Shown: piece after piece, positions 1 through 5,340 of the stretch
Position numbering within the stretch: the first letter of the stretch is position 1
Layout: every line of letters starts with the position of its first letter
Assembly (NCBI GenBank): GCA_011525095.1
Contig: WTIV01000034.1
Coordinates: forward strand, 1 to 5,340
Direction of reading: 5' to 3'
DNA length: 5,340 bases
From: Methanobacteriota archaeon
Lineage (GTDB): Archaea; Thermoplasmatota; Poseidoniia; Poseidoniales; Poseidoniaceae
Notes under the pieces: generated by a model
The model's input: the letters and a program-made list of their open reading frames with translations, nothing else
The model's database searches: none
Told to the model about the DNA's origin: nothing
Translations under genes and position numbers: made by a program

Positions 1-31
1 TTTTTCTGCCTTCTCTGAGCGCCTCACAATA

Positions 32-247
32 TCAGCCTCGGTAATTTACGCCGTATTCTTCACCGTTGATCCAAGCCCAAATGAATCCCAAGAACACAAA
101 TCCGAATGGGATGACATTGCAGAAAATTATCACTGAGGGAGAATAATTATTCTCGCTTGAACCAGTTGCAAGCCACCCCAGGTAGCCAATGATTGTCCCT
201 GGGAAAATCGAAAGTAGTGCTATAATTATCGCTCGAATAAATCTCAT
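32..247 (-). CDS. Small two-helix membrane protein, function unknown
   Basis: A 71-residue protein that I do not recognise. Two hydrophobic stretches, about residues 5-27 and 38-60, read as membrane helices. They are joined by a short polar loop (around GSSENNYSP, residues 29-37) and followed by a polar tail, EEYGVNYRG. The basic start (MRFIR) before the first helix favours a cytoplasmic N-terminus under the positive-inside rule. The start is well placed: ATG lies 4 bases after the polX stop, and a GGGGTGA stretch that includes that stop forms a good ribosome binding site. This makes it the second gene of a polX transcript and probably translationally coupled to it. Cotranscription does not establish a role in DNA repair. 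No cysteine pairs, catalytic motif or signal-peptide cleavage site is evident. I am confident that it is a real gene, but its function is open. Confidence 0.72.
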   Translation of the reverse strand: MRFIRAIIIALLSIFPGTIIGYLGWLATGSSENNYSPSVIIFCNVIPFGFVFLGFIWAWINGEEYGVNYRG

Positions 248-251
248 GTTT

Positions 252-258
252 TCACCCC
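252..258 (-). promoter_or_regulatory. Ribosome binding site overlapping the polX stop codon
   Basis: On the minus strand the sequence reads GGGGTGA-AAAC-ATG, where TGA is the polX stop and ATG starts the small membrane protein. GGTGA matches the pyrimidine-rich 3' end of archaeal 16S rRNA, and the 4-base spacing to the start is suitable. It is the clearest Shine-Dalgarno site in the window and supports stop-start coupling between the two genes. Confidence 0.65.
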
Positions 259-2183
259 AATAATCTCTCTGTCATTTCTTTACCAGTCAGAGAGTTGAGT
301 ATGTCTCCTTCTTCTAGCCAACCCTTGCGAGCAACCATGACGCCGTAATCAATGTCTCCAAGTCCTTGGATTGAGTGTGCATCTGGGTTGATTACAACAG
401 GTACGCCCAGTTCCTTTGCACGCTTACACAATCTCCAATCTAGGTCTAGTCTGTAAGGAGATGCATTGAGTTCGACTGCTTTCAGTTTCCCATCCTTATT
501 CGCATCAGACATGTATTCTAGAACTGAATGTAAGTCTACTTCGTATCCTTCCCTTCCCTGCAATATTCTCCCGGTTGGGTGACCCAGTACAGTTGTCGAG
601 GGATGGTCTAGACATTTCAGAAGGTCCTCAGTATTTTGTGATTCATCCCTTCCTCTCCAGCGGCTCATGGCGTGGACACTAGCGACAACATAGTCGATTT
701 GAGCGAGGACGTCGTCTGGATGGTCTAGTTTTCCATCTTCAAGAATATCGGATTCAACTCCGCTAAATAATCTGAAATCTACACCTTCGTTCGCCCAATC
801 TGAATTGTACTTCTGCATGGTTTTGTGTTGGTCCAGCAGGTCATCAGCACTCGCACCGTTAGCGATTTGCAGTGTGGGTGAGTGATCTGCTATTCCCAGC
901 CAATTCCATCCCATTCGCTTTGCAGCATCGGCCATTTGCTCGAGACTAGCTTCTCCATCAGAGAGTGTGGTGTGATTGTGCAATGCTCCTTTGATGTTAG
1001 AGAGTGTGATTAGTTCAGGTAACTCATTTGCAGCCGAGGCCTCCATTTCTCCAAGATCTTCTCTTAATTCGGGAGTAACGTACTGAAGGCCGAGATGAGC
1101 ATAGATGTCTGATTCATTTTGAGCAGGTAGCGATGTTGCAGCAGCCTCCAAACCTGTAAGTTCAGTCTCAGGCATAAGTCCAAATTCATTCAACTTCAAT
1201 CCCTTGTCTTGAGCTACTTGTCGCATGCGAATGTTGTGTTCCTTTGAGCCAGTGAAGTAGGCAAGTGTGAAGGCGAAAACGTGGGATGGCACTAGTCTGA
1301 CTTGTGCATCGATTGTCCCACCAGACTCCAATTGTTCGTAGGATTCTCCACCAATTGCATCCAGTACATTTGCATCTAGGTGTCCTAAACTGAATCCGTC
1401 TTCGAAAATCGATGTGTCTAGAATTACTGATACCTTGGAATCACCAGCACCCTTTACGTCAGCGATTCCCTTTAGAGACAGAATCTCATTTGTGACCGCT
1501 TCAACATCTTCCGGCTTTACTGCAGCAACGATATCAAGGTCCCCAATGGTCTCTCTCCTTCTGCGTGCTGAGCCCGCTAACTCTGCTCTCTCAACTCCAG
1601 GTAAATCCTTGATCATCGAGAGGAAGGTCTGCCCGTACCTTAGGCCGATGTCGAGGCGACGTCGTGCAGAAAATCTTGCAAGCAAATCGATTCCATCGAG
1701 GATTTTTTGCTGGCTTTTCGCACCAAATCCCTTCATTGGTGCTACCTCATTTTTCACACACGCTTCTTGCAAATCTGCAACGGATAGTACACCTAATTCG
1801 TCATGAAGCATTTTGATTTTCTTTGGGCCAACACCAGGTATTCCTAGCATTTCAATTAACCCTTCAGGAGTATTTGTGTGCAAATCCTCCCAGTCTTCCG
1901 GCCATTTTCCTTCACCAACAGCCTGAGAAATTGCAGTTCCAAGCCCTTTCCCAATTCCTTTGAGACTGAAAATTTCCCCGCTTGCTACCAATTCTCCAAG
2001 GTCTTGCGAAAGAGAACCGACAAGCCTTGATGCATTTTGGTAGGAACGTGTTCTGAACATATTGGCTCCAGAGAGTTCCAAAAGTACTGCCATTTGGTGA
2101 AGAGCAGTACTAACTTGGTTACGGCTAAAGTACGGTGGTCCGTTCTTTCGCGGCTTTGCCAAAGTCCAGGATGCCCCTGCCAT
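252..2183 (-). CDS. polX: DNA polymerase/3'-5' exonuclease PolX (family X polymerase with PHP domain)
   Basis: A 643-residue cytoplasmic repair enzyme that fills short gaps and trims 3' ends. The N-terminal 8-kDa-type domain covers about residues 20-90 (LLELSGANMFRTRSYQNA), with helix-hairpin-helix turns at LKGIGKG (74-80), GIPGVGPKK (114-122) and MKGFGAK (150-156). The palm has the family signature GSARRRRETIGDLD. Asp215, Asp217 and Asp292 form the expected catalytic triad, and TGSKEHN (311-317) and LNEFGL follow. The PHP domain begins near residue 398 and keeps all nine expected metal ligands: His402, His404, Asp409, His434, Glu477, His504, His535, Asp601 and His603. Both activities therefore look intact. 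The protein is longer than the usual 570-580 residues because of an N-terminal extension of about 20 residues and about 31 extra palm residues (257-287). No Shine-Dalgarno sequence precedes the ATG, and no upstream start exists before an in-frame stop. Starting at Met31 would remove part of the first helix. Confidence 0.96.
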   Translation of the reverse strand: MAGASWTLAKPRKNGPPYFSRNQVSTALHQMAVLLELSGANMFRTRSYQNASRLVGSLSQDLGELVASGEIFSLKGIGKGLGTAISQAVGEGKWPEDWEDLHTNTPEGLIEMLGIPGVGPKKIKMLHDELGVLSVADLQEACVKNEVAPMKGFGAKSQQKILDGIDLLARFSARRRLDIGLRYGQTFLSMIKDLPGVERAELAGSARRRRETIGDLDIVAAVKPEDVEAVTNEILSLKGIADVKGAGDSKVSVILDTSIFEDGFSLGHLDANVLDAIGGESYEQLESGGTIDAQVRLVPSHVFAFTLAYFTGSKEHNIRMRQVAQDKGLKLNEFGLMPETELTGLEAAATSLPAQNESDIYAHLGLQYVTPELREDLGEMEASAANELPELITLSNIKGALHNHTTLSDGEASLEQMADAAKRMGWNWLGIADHSPTLQIANGASADDLLDQHKTMQKYNSDWANEGVDFRLFSGVESDILEDGKLDHPDDVLAQIDYVVASVHAMSRWRGRDESQNTEDLLKCLDHPSTTVLGHPTGRILQGREGYEVDLHSVLEYMSDANKDGKLKAVELNASPYRLDLDWRLCKRAKELGVPVVINPDAHSIQGLGDIDYGVMVARKGWLEEGDILNSLTGKEMTERLLG

Positions 2184-2201
2184 GTGACTTCGAATGCGTG
2201 C

Positions 2202-2215
2202 GGGTTGAAGAACCC
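2202..2215. repeat. Inverted repeat, 5-base arms, in the divergent spacer
   Basis: GGGTT at 2202-2206 and AACCC at 2211-2215 are perfect complements around a 4-base centre (GAAG). It could be an operator half-site pair or chance, since arms of this length are common. Its position midway between two divergent starts makes it more notable than the arm length alone would. Confidence 0.45.
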
Positions 2216-2216
2216 C

Positions 2217-2228
2217 TGCCTATTGGCA
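2217..2228. repeat. Inverted repeat, 4-base arms, in the divergent spacer
   Basis: TGCC at 2217-2220 pairs with GGCA at 2225-2228 around TATT. An overlapping alternative dyad, CTAT-TGGC-ATAG, spans 2220-2231. It lies directly before the start at 2234 and next to the first dyad. The arms are short, so this is weak evidence for a binding site. Confidence 0.3.
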
Positions 2229-2233
2229 TAGAC

Positions 2234-2560
2234 ATGGTCGAGACCGAATTCATCGAGACACTTGCGCAATCGATGTGTTTTCTGTCGTTGACAGCATTCA
2301 TTTTCATTGCAACTTTTTCCAGAAATGAAAAGATGGAACTGATTGCTCAAAATTTCATTATGTTCTCGCTATTGTTGACCGCAGGAATACTTTGGTGGCT
2401 TTCTTCCGCAGGTGGAGAATTGTGGGGTTCAAACTATCTCCCAAAGCCACTCGCAGTACTGTGTGTAGTTGTTGCGATTGCAGCAAGAATGAATATCAAA
2501 GGGCAGAATGTTTCATTCGGTGCAAACCCTCACAGCATTGGAAGGAAAGAAGAGGAATAA
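2234..2560 (+). CDS. Three-helix membrane protein, function unknown
   Basis: A 108-residue protein that I do not recognise. Three hydrophobic stretches are visible at about residues 11-28 (SMCFLSLTAFIFIATF), 37-57 (ending ILWWL) and 69-86 (PLAVLCVVVAIAA). A polar, partly charged tail ends in GRKEEE. The same frame is open further left to an ATG at 2135, but that would overlap the polX N-terminus and add a non-hydrophobic, proline-rich stretch. The ATG at 2234 leaves a 50-base divergent spacer and is preferred. No Shine-Dalgarno sequence precedes it. The stop codon is directly adjacent to the stop of the opposing NifU-like gene. Without this gene there would be an unexplained gap of about 375 bases, and the membrane-like residue pattern is not what I would expect from random sequence. 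No enzyme or transporter motif is seen. Confidence 0.68.
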   Translation: MVETEFIETLAQSMCFLSLTAFIFIATFSRNEKMELIAQNFIMFSLLLTAGILWWLSSAGGELWGSNYLPKPLAVLCVVVAIAARMNIKGQNVSFGANPHSIGRKEEE

Positions 2561-2887
2561 TCAGATTATTTCCCCTTCGGTCTGGGATTCATCTGCCATC
2601 TTCTGGTCGATGAAAGTGCGCATGTATTCAGGAAGTTCACCATTTACAAATATGACGTCGTTGACCTCTTCTAACTTCTTCAGTGAGTAGTATATCTGCA
2701 TCGCAGTCATTGGTGTAGATGAGCATCCAACACACCCGCCATCCAGAGACAACATCACGTTTCCATCAGCGGTATCGATGACAGTAACAACTCCATCGTG
2801 AGCATCAAGAACCTCTTGAATAGGTCCGATTTTCTGTAGGACCTCCTCTGCAGTGATTGCCATCGGTTCACTGGTGTGACCACTCAT
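2561..2887 (-). CDS. NifU C-terminal-domain (Nfu-type) iron-sulfur scaffold/carrier protein
   Basis: A 108-residue soluble protein consisting almost entirely of a NifU C-terminal domain (about residues 13-82). It opens with EEVLQKIGPIQEVLDAHDG and continues through a strand ending in GNVMLSLDG. The conserved metal motif GGCVGCSST follows, with Cys52 and Cys55. Nfu proteins hold a [4Fe-4S] cluster, usually between two subunits that each supply a CxxC pair, and pass it to target enzymes. A homodimer is therefore likely but inferred. The acidic C-terminal tail (about 90-108) is outside the domain. Met1 is used here; Met9 (codon at 2861-2863) is a possible alternative because the domain starts after it. 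A weak GGTTGAT lies just upstream of Met1. No suf or isc genes are adjacent within the window. It is divergent from the HMA-protein gene and tail-to-tail with a membrane-protein gene. Confidence 0.88.
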   Translation of the reverse strand: MSGHTSEPMAITAEEVLQKIGPIQEVLDAHDGVVTVIDTADGNVMLSLDGGCVGCSSTPMTAMQIYYSLKKLEEVNDVIFVNGELPEYMRTFIDQKMADESQTEGEII

Positions 2888-2931
2888 CTATCAACCATCG
2901 CATTCAAATCTCAGTGCCTGTTGGTATCTCC
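2888..2931. promoter_or_regulatory. Divergent spacer between the NifU-like and HMA-protein genes
   Basis: These 44 bases separate two head-to-head genes for metal-binding proteins and must hold or overlap both promoters. A TTCAAAT box at 2903-2909 is centred 26 bases before the plus-strand ATG at 2932. This is the distance expected between an archaeal TATA box and a leaderless start. The minus-strand gene has no equally well placed AT-rich box. I found no clear dyad here. Confidence 0.4.
2903..2909 (+). promoter_or_regulatory. Candidate TATA box for the HMA-protein gene
   Basis: TTCAAAT differs from a TTTAAAT-type archaeal box A by one base. It is centred 26 bases upstream of the chosen ATG, which has no Shine-Dalgarno sequence. 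Together these fit a leaderless transcript starting at or near 2932 and support that start over longer alternatives. The call rests on position and one short AT-rich match. Confidence 0.38.
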
Positions 2932-3150
2932 ATGGGCCTATTTTCTAGATCACAGACTTTTGAATTCAAGGTATCTGGGATGGATTGTGGTGGTTGTGAG
3001 CGCAAAGTTTCGAGTGCTTTGACTAAGATTTACGGTGTCAAGACGGTAGTAGCTTCGGCTAGTGAAGGAACAGTCATTGTCAAAGCCAAGGGTCTCGAAT
3101 CATCGCAAATCAAAGATGGAATTGTTGGTGCCGGCTTCACTGTAGAATGA
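2932..3150 (+). CDS. Small HMA-domain metal-binding protein (metallochaperone-like)
   Basis: A 72-residue protein that is essentially one heavy-metal-associated domain of ferredoxin-like fold. The first strand (TFEFKVSGM) leads into the metal loop MDCGGC, with Cys19 and Cys22. A helix follows (ERKVSSALTKI), then GVKTVVASASEGTVIVKA, and the end GIVGAGFTVE is typical of the family. Free-standing HMA domains bind soft metal ions through the two cysteines and pass them to P-type ATPases or other partners in the cytoplasm. Asp18 before the first cysteine resembles the GMDCxxC form of Zn/Cd/Pb ATPases such as ZntA rather than the usual MTCxxC or MHCxxC of copper proteins, so copper should not be assumed. 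The frame is open back to 2857, overlapping the NifU-like gene, with a GTG at 2914. The ATG at 2932 fits the domain and the candidate TATA box best. No metal ATPase gene is nearby. Confidence 0.87.
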   Translation: MGLFSRSQTFEFKVSGMDCGGCERKVSSALTKIYGVKTVVASASEGTVIVKAKGLESSQIKDGIVGAGFTVE

Positions 3151-3153
3151 GCC

Positions 3154-3177
3154 AAAAACGGCATACGCCGTAGTTTT
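3154..3177 (+). terminator. Hairpin with T run after the HMA-protein gene
   Basis: ACGGC (3158-3162) and GCCGT (3167-3171) are perfect complements around ATAC, and TTTT follows at 3174-3177. The flanking AAAA (3154-3157) could pair with that T run if the AG at 3172-3173 bulges out. It begins 4 bases after the stop of the HMA gene. Archaeal termination depends mainly on T-rich stretches, so the short T4 is weak, and the element could instead be an operator upstream of hppA. Confidence 0.42.
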
Positions 3178-3191
3178 CCATGGGGATGTCC

Positions 3192-3198
3192 TTATGAA
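3192..3198 (+). promoter_or_regulatory. Weak candidate TATA box upstream of hppA
   Basis: TTATGAA is the most TATA-like string between the hairpin and the hppA start. Its centre lies 38 bases before the ATG at 3233 and 29 before an in-frame GTG at 3224. This would place the transcript start near 3221 and give a leader of about 12 bases. A GGAGGT at 3201-3206 lies 26 bases from the ATG, too far for a normal ribosome binding site, so it would be untranscribed under this reading. The match is poor. Confidence 0.22.
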
Positions 3199-3232
3199 GG
3201 GGAGGTAGGTCGCCGCCCAGCAGGTGTATTGT

Positions 3233-5308
3233 ATGGACATCGAATTAATGGCAGCTGGCGCAGCATTGGTGGGACTGATTGTTGCTTTTGTATTGTACAA
3301 GAAGAACGATAGCATTGAAATTGAAGATAAGAAGGTCGCTGAGATTACTCAAGAAATTCAAGATGGTGCAATGGCATTCCTATGGGCAGAGTACAAGATT
3401 CTCTCAATATTCGTCGTAGTAGTTGCGGGCCTATTGTACGCAGATACCGGAGACATTTACACACCAGCCGCATTCTTGGCTGGTGCTGTAGCGAGCGTTC
3501 TGGCTGGTTTCTCAGGAATGAGAGCAGCAACTTCTGCTAACGGTAGAACTGCAATGGCAGCAAAGAGCGGTGGACAACCAGCAGCACTTGCGGTATCATA
3601 CAACGGTGGCGCAGTCATGGGATTGTCAGTAGGTGGACTCGGTCTGCTAGGTATCTCTTTGATTGCATACTGGCTAAGTTCCGGAGATACATCTCACATC
3701 GAATCCGCAGCAGGTTTTGGTATGGGTGCATCTTCAATCGCACTGTTCGCTAGAGTCGGTGGCGGTATTTACACCAAGGCAGCCGACGTCGGTGCAGATC
3801 TTGTAGGTAAGGTCGAAGCAGGTATCCCAGAAGATGACCCAAGAAACCCAGGTGTTATCGCTGATAACGTTGGTGACAACGTTGGTGACGTAGCAGGAAT
3901 GGGTGCAGATATCTTCGAGTCTTTCGTAGGTTCAATCATCGCTGCAATGATTATCGCTAACGGTGATGATTTCGGAGGAACAAACTTCACAGGATCAGCT
4001 GAAGATTACATCATGCTACCTATTCTACTGGGATTGGTCGGATATGTTGCTTCTCTAGTTGGTGTCTTCTCAATGACCTTCATGAAGGGAATGAAGGACC
4101 CAGCAGCTGCTCTAAGAAACACTACATTCATCGCAGCAGTATTGTTCTGGGCTGGCGGTTACCTTGCAATCGACATGTTCGACTTGAATGTTGAATCTGA
4201 TGTCATGCAGGCTGTAATTCTAGGAAGTGTAGTTGGAATTCTAATCGGTCTAGTCACCGAGTACTACACTGGTATCGAGCCTGTCATGGGAATTCCAACA
4301 CGAGCTATCCCTCACATCGGTGAGATGTCCAAGACCGGACCAGCAACAAACGCAATCGCTGGACTGTCTGTTGGAATGATGTCCACTATGGTTCCAATCC
4401 TTCTAATCGCTGCAGGTATCTTTGGTGCCTTCAAGATTGGAGGCGATGAGTTAGGACTTTACAACATCGCAATCGCTGCAATGGGTATGCTAGGTACTGT
4501 TGGTGTTACAATGACAGTAGATGCATATGGACCAGTTGCTGACAACGCAGGTGGAATTGCGGAAATGGGAGAACTTGGTTCAGATGTTCGTGAAATCACA
4601 GACGCACTAGATTCAATCGGCAACACAACAGCAGCAGTCGGTAAAGGATTCGCAATCGGTTCCGCAGCTCTAACTTCTCTAGCACTATTCGCAGCATACA
4701 GCACTGCAGTAACTTACGACGACTTCACGCTAAGCCTAGGCGAGCCTGCAGTCGTAATGGGACTACTAATCGGTGGTGCACTACCATTCGTAGTCGCAGC
4801 AATGACAATGACAAGTGTCGGAAAGGCTGCTGGTGAAATGGTAGTTGAAATCCGCAGACAATTCAAGGAGATCGATGGTCTACTCGAAGGCAGAGAAGGT
4901 GTGAAGCCAGATTCAGCAACTTGTGTTGATATCTCTACTAAGGCTGCTTTGAGGGAAATGGTAGCTCCTGGTCTTGTTGCAGTATTCGCTCCGGTTATTG
5001 TAGGATACGCACTTGGTGCATCTGCACTTGGTGGAATGCTTGCTGGTGCTCTGGTTACTGGTGTTCTGCTAGCACTTTTCATGGCGAATGCAGGTGGTGC
5101 ATGGGACAACGCAAAGAAGGCAATCGAGCAAGGTCACATCGATGGTGCAAAGAAAGGCGACGACGCTCACGATGCTGCGGTTATCGGTGACACAATCGGT
5201 GACCCATTCAAGGACACAAGCGGGCCAGCTCTAAACATTCTAATCAAGTTGATGAGCATCGTTGCGGTTGTAATCGCAAGTGGACTGGACAGCGGTTTCC
5301 TGTTCTGA
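3233..5308 (+). CDS. hppA: Ion-translocating membrane pyrophosphatase, K+-dependent type
   Basis: A 691-residue integral membrane pump that hydrolyses cytoplasmic pyrophosphate and moves H+ or Na+ out of the cytoplasm. Its length is typical of prokaryotic forms, with about 16 hydrophobic segments from residue 6 to the C-terminus. Pyrophosphate and Mg2+ site motifs are complete: DVGADLVGKVE (185-195), EDDPRNPGVIADNVGDNVGD (200-219), DAYGPVADNAGGIAEM (430-445), and GDTIGDPFKDTSGPALN (652-668). The subgroup motif is GNTTAA (463-468). Ala in place of Lys marks K+-dependent enzymes. Glu229 in IFESF is at the gate position used by Na+-pumping members, but some H+ pumps also have Glu there. Thus Na+ is plausible and H+ not excluded. 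ATG at 3233 was chosen; GTG at 3224 would add MYC. The gene is complete, with a visibly regular codon choice (Lys mostly AAG, many ATC and CTA) unlike polX, suggesting strong expression. It is probably transcribed on its own. Confidence 0.97.
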   Translation: MDIELMAAGAALVGLIVAFVLYKKNDSIEIEDKKVAEITQEIQDGAMAFLWAEYKILSIFVVVVAGLLYADTGDIYTPAAFLAGAVASVLAGFSGMRAATSANGRTAMAAKSGGQPAALAVSYNGGAVMGLSVGGLGLLGISLIAYWLSSGDTSHIESAAGFGMGASSIALFARVGGGIYTKAADVGADLVGKVEAGIPEDDPRNPGVIADNVGDNVGDVAGMGADIFESFVGSIIAAMIIANGDDFGGTNFTGSAEDYIMLPILLGLVGYVASLVGVFSMTFMKGMKDPAAALRNTTFIAAVLFWAGGYLAIDMFDLNVESDVMQAVILGSVVGILIGLVTEYYTGIEPVMGIPTRAIPHIGEMSKTGPATNAIAGLSVGMMSTMVPILLIAAGIFGAFKIGGDELGLYNIAIAAMGMLGTVGVTMTVDAYGPVADNAGGIAEMGELGSDVREITDALDSIGNTTAAVGKGFAIGSAALTSLALFAAYSTAVTYDDFTLSLGEPAVVMGLLIGGALPFVVAAMTMTSVGKAAGEMVVEIRRQFKEIDGLLEGREGVKPDSATCVDISTKAALREMVAPGLVAVFAPVIVGYALGASALGGMLAGALVTGVLLALFMANAGGAWDNAKKAIEQGHIDGAKKGDDAHDAAVIGDTIGDPFKDTSGPALNILIKLMSIVAVVIASGLDSGFLF

Positions 5309-5340
5309 GCAGAAAACCCGCACAATCAAAAACAATTCAA

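Larger units (their letters stand above)
2184..2233. promoter_or_regulatory. Divergent promoter region between polX and a membrane-protein gene
   Basis: This 50-base spacer separates two start codons pointing away from each other, so promoters for both must lie in or near it. It contains a dyad with 5-base arms, GGGTT-GAAG-AACCC (2202-2215), and a second with 4-base arms, TGCC-TATT-GGCA (2217-2228). Neither start has a Shine-Dalgarno sequence, which suggests short-leader or leaderless transcripts. No consensus archaeal TATA box is visible on either strand. The centre of the first dyad is about 25.5 bases from both start codons. Binding of a regulator here is an inference from position only. 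Confidence 0.4.

Noticed and set aside
1..31. Small dyad TGAG-CGC-CTCA (16-26) and T5 at the left edge, considered as a terminator
   Set aside because: The arms are only four bases, and the T run lies on the wrong side for the minus-strand operon. A gene entering from the left cannot be judged from so little sequence.
1414..1806. Open frame of 130 codons on the plus strand inside polX
   Set aside because: It lies wholly antisense to a polX region with clear catalytic motifs. The translation is Ser/Thr/Pro/Arg-rich with no domain, as expected for a shadow frame.
2135..2233. Longer N-terminus for the three-helix membrane protein
   Set aside because: It would overlap the start of polX by 49 bases and adds a non-hydrophobic stretch with prolines. 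The ATG at 2234 gives a clean divergent arrangement.
1985..2350. Alternative minus-strand frame of 121 codons spanning the polX start and the divergent spacer
   Set aside because: It overlaps the polX N-terminus in another frame and the opposing membrane-protein gene, and shows no recognisable domain.
3866..3889. Perfect 12-base tandem repeat (AACGTTGGTGAC twice)
   Set aside because: It encodes the repeated NVGD of the conserved pyrophosphatase active-site motif, so protein constraint explains it.
4714..5109. Open frame of 131 codons on the minus strand inside hppA
   Set aside because: It is antisense to conserved hppA sequence, and its composition (Ala, Ser, Pro, Thr, Ile) mirrors the strongly biased codons of hppA. 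The shorter minus-strand frames at 3769-3990 and 4459-4704 are rejected for the same reason.
1..5340. Search for CRISPR arrays, insertion sequences, tRNA or rRNA genes, toxin-antitoxin or defence genes
   Set aside because: No regularly spaced repeats, transposase motifs, terminal repeats, tRNA-like folds or defence-type domains were seen. The genes present are conserved housekeeping types plus two small membrane proteins.

Overview
The window looks like ordinary chromosomal DNA from an archaeon, most plausibly a planktonic marine euryarchaeon of the Poseidoniales (Marine Group II) or a related Thermoplasmata lineage. This is an inference. It rests on the combination of an archaeal-style PHP-containing family X DNA polymerase, a stand-alone NifU-type domain protein, a small metal-binding HMA protein and a membrane pyrophosphatase, with moderate GC content and tight gene packing. 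Most starts lack a Shine-Dalgarno sequence, which suggests short-leader or leaderless first genes. No rRNA or other taxonomic marker is present, so the assignment cannot be proved from here.

Layout from left to right. Positions 1-31 hold no gene. A minus-strand pair follows: polX (252-2183), then, 4 bases downstream of its stop, a 71-residue two-helix membrane protein (32-247) whose ribosome binding site includes the polX stop codon. A 50-base divergent spacer (2184-2233) carries two small dyads. A plus-strand gene for a 108-residue protein with three membrane segments (2234-2560) comes next. It abuts, tail to tail with no spacer, a minus-strand gene for a 108-residue NifU C-terminal-domain protein (2561-2887). 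A 44-base divergent spacer separates that from a 72-residue HMA-domain protein (2932-3150, plus). After a hairpin followed by four T residues comes hppA (3233-5308, plus), a complete ion-pumping membrane pyrophosphatase. The last 32 bases hold no gene.

The genes fall into several functions: DNA repair synthesis and exonuclease (PolX), Fe-S cluster delivery (NifU-like), soft-metal handling (HMA protein), and energy conservation from pyrophosphate (HppA). Two membrane proteins have no recognisable function. The metal-binding pair, NifU-like and HMA, is transcribed divergently and may share control, but nothing proves this. I see no mobile element, CRISPR array, tRNA, rRNA or defence system, and no convincing sign of a new multi-gene system. 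The points most worth a second look are the extra segment in the PolX palm, the dyad placed symmetrically between polX and its divergent neighbour, the Asp-containing metal motif of the HMA protein, and the ion specificity of HppA.
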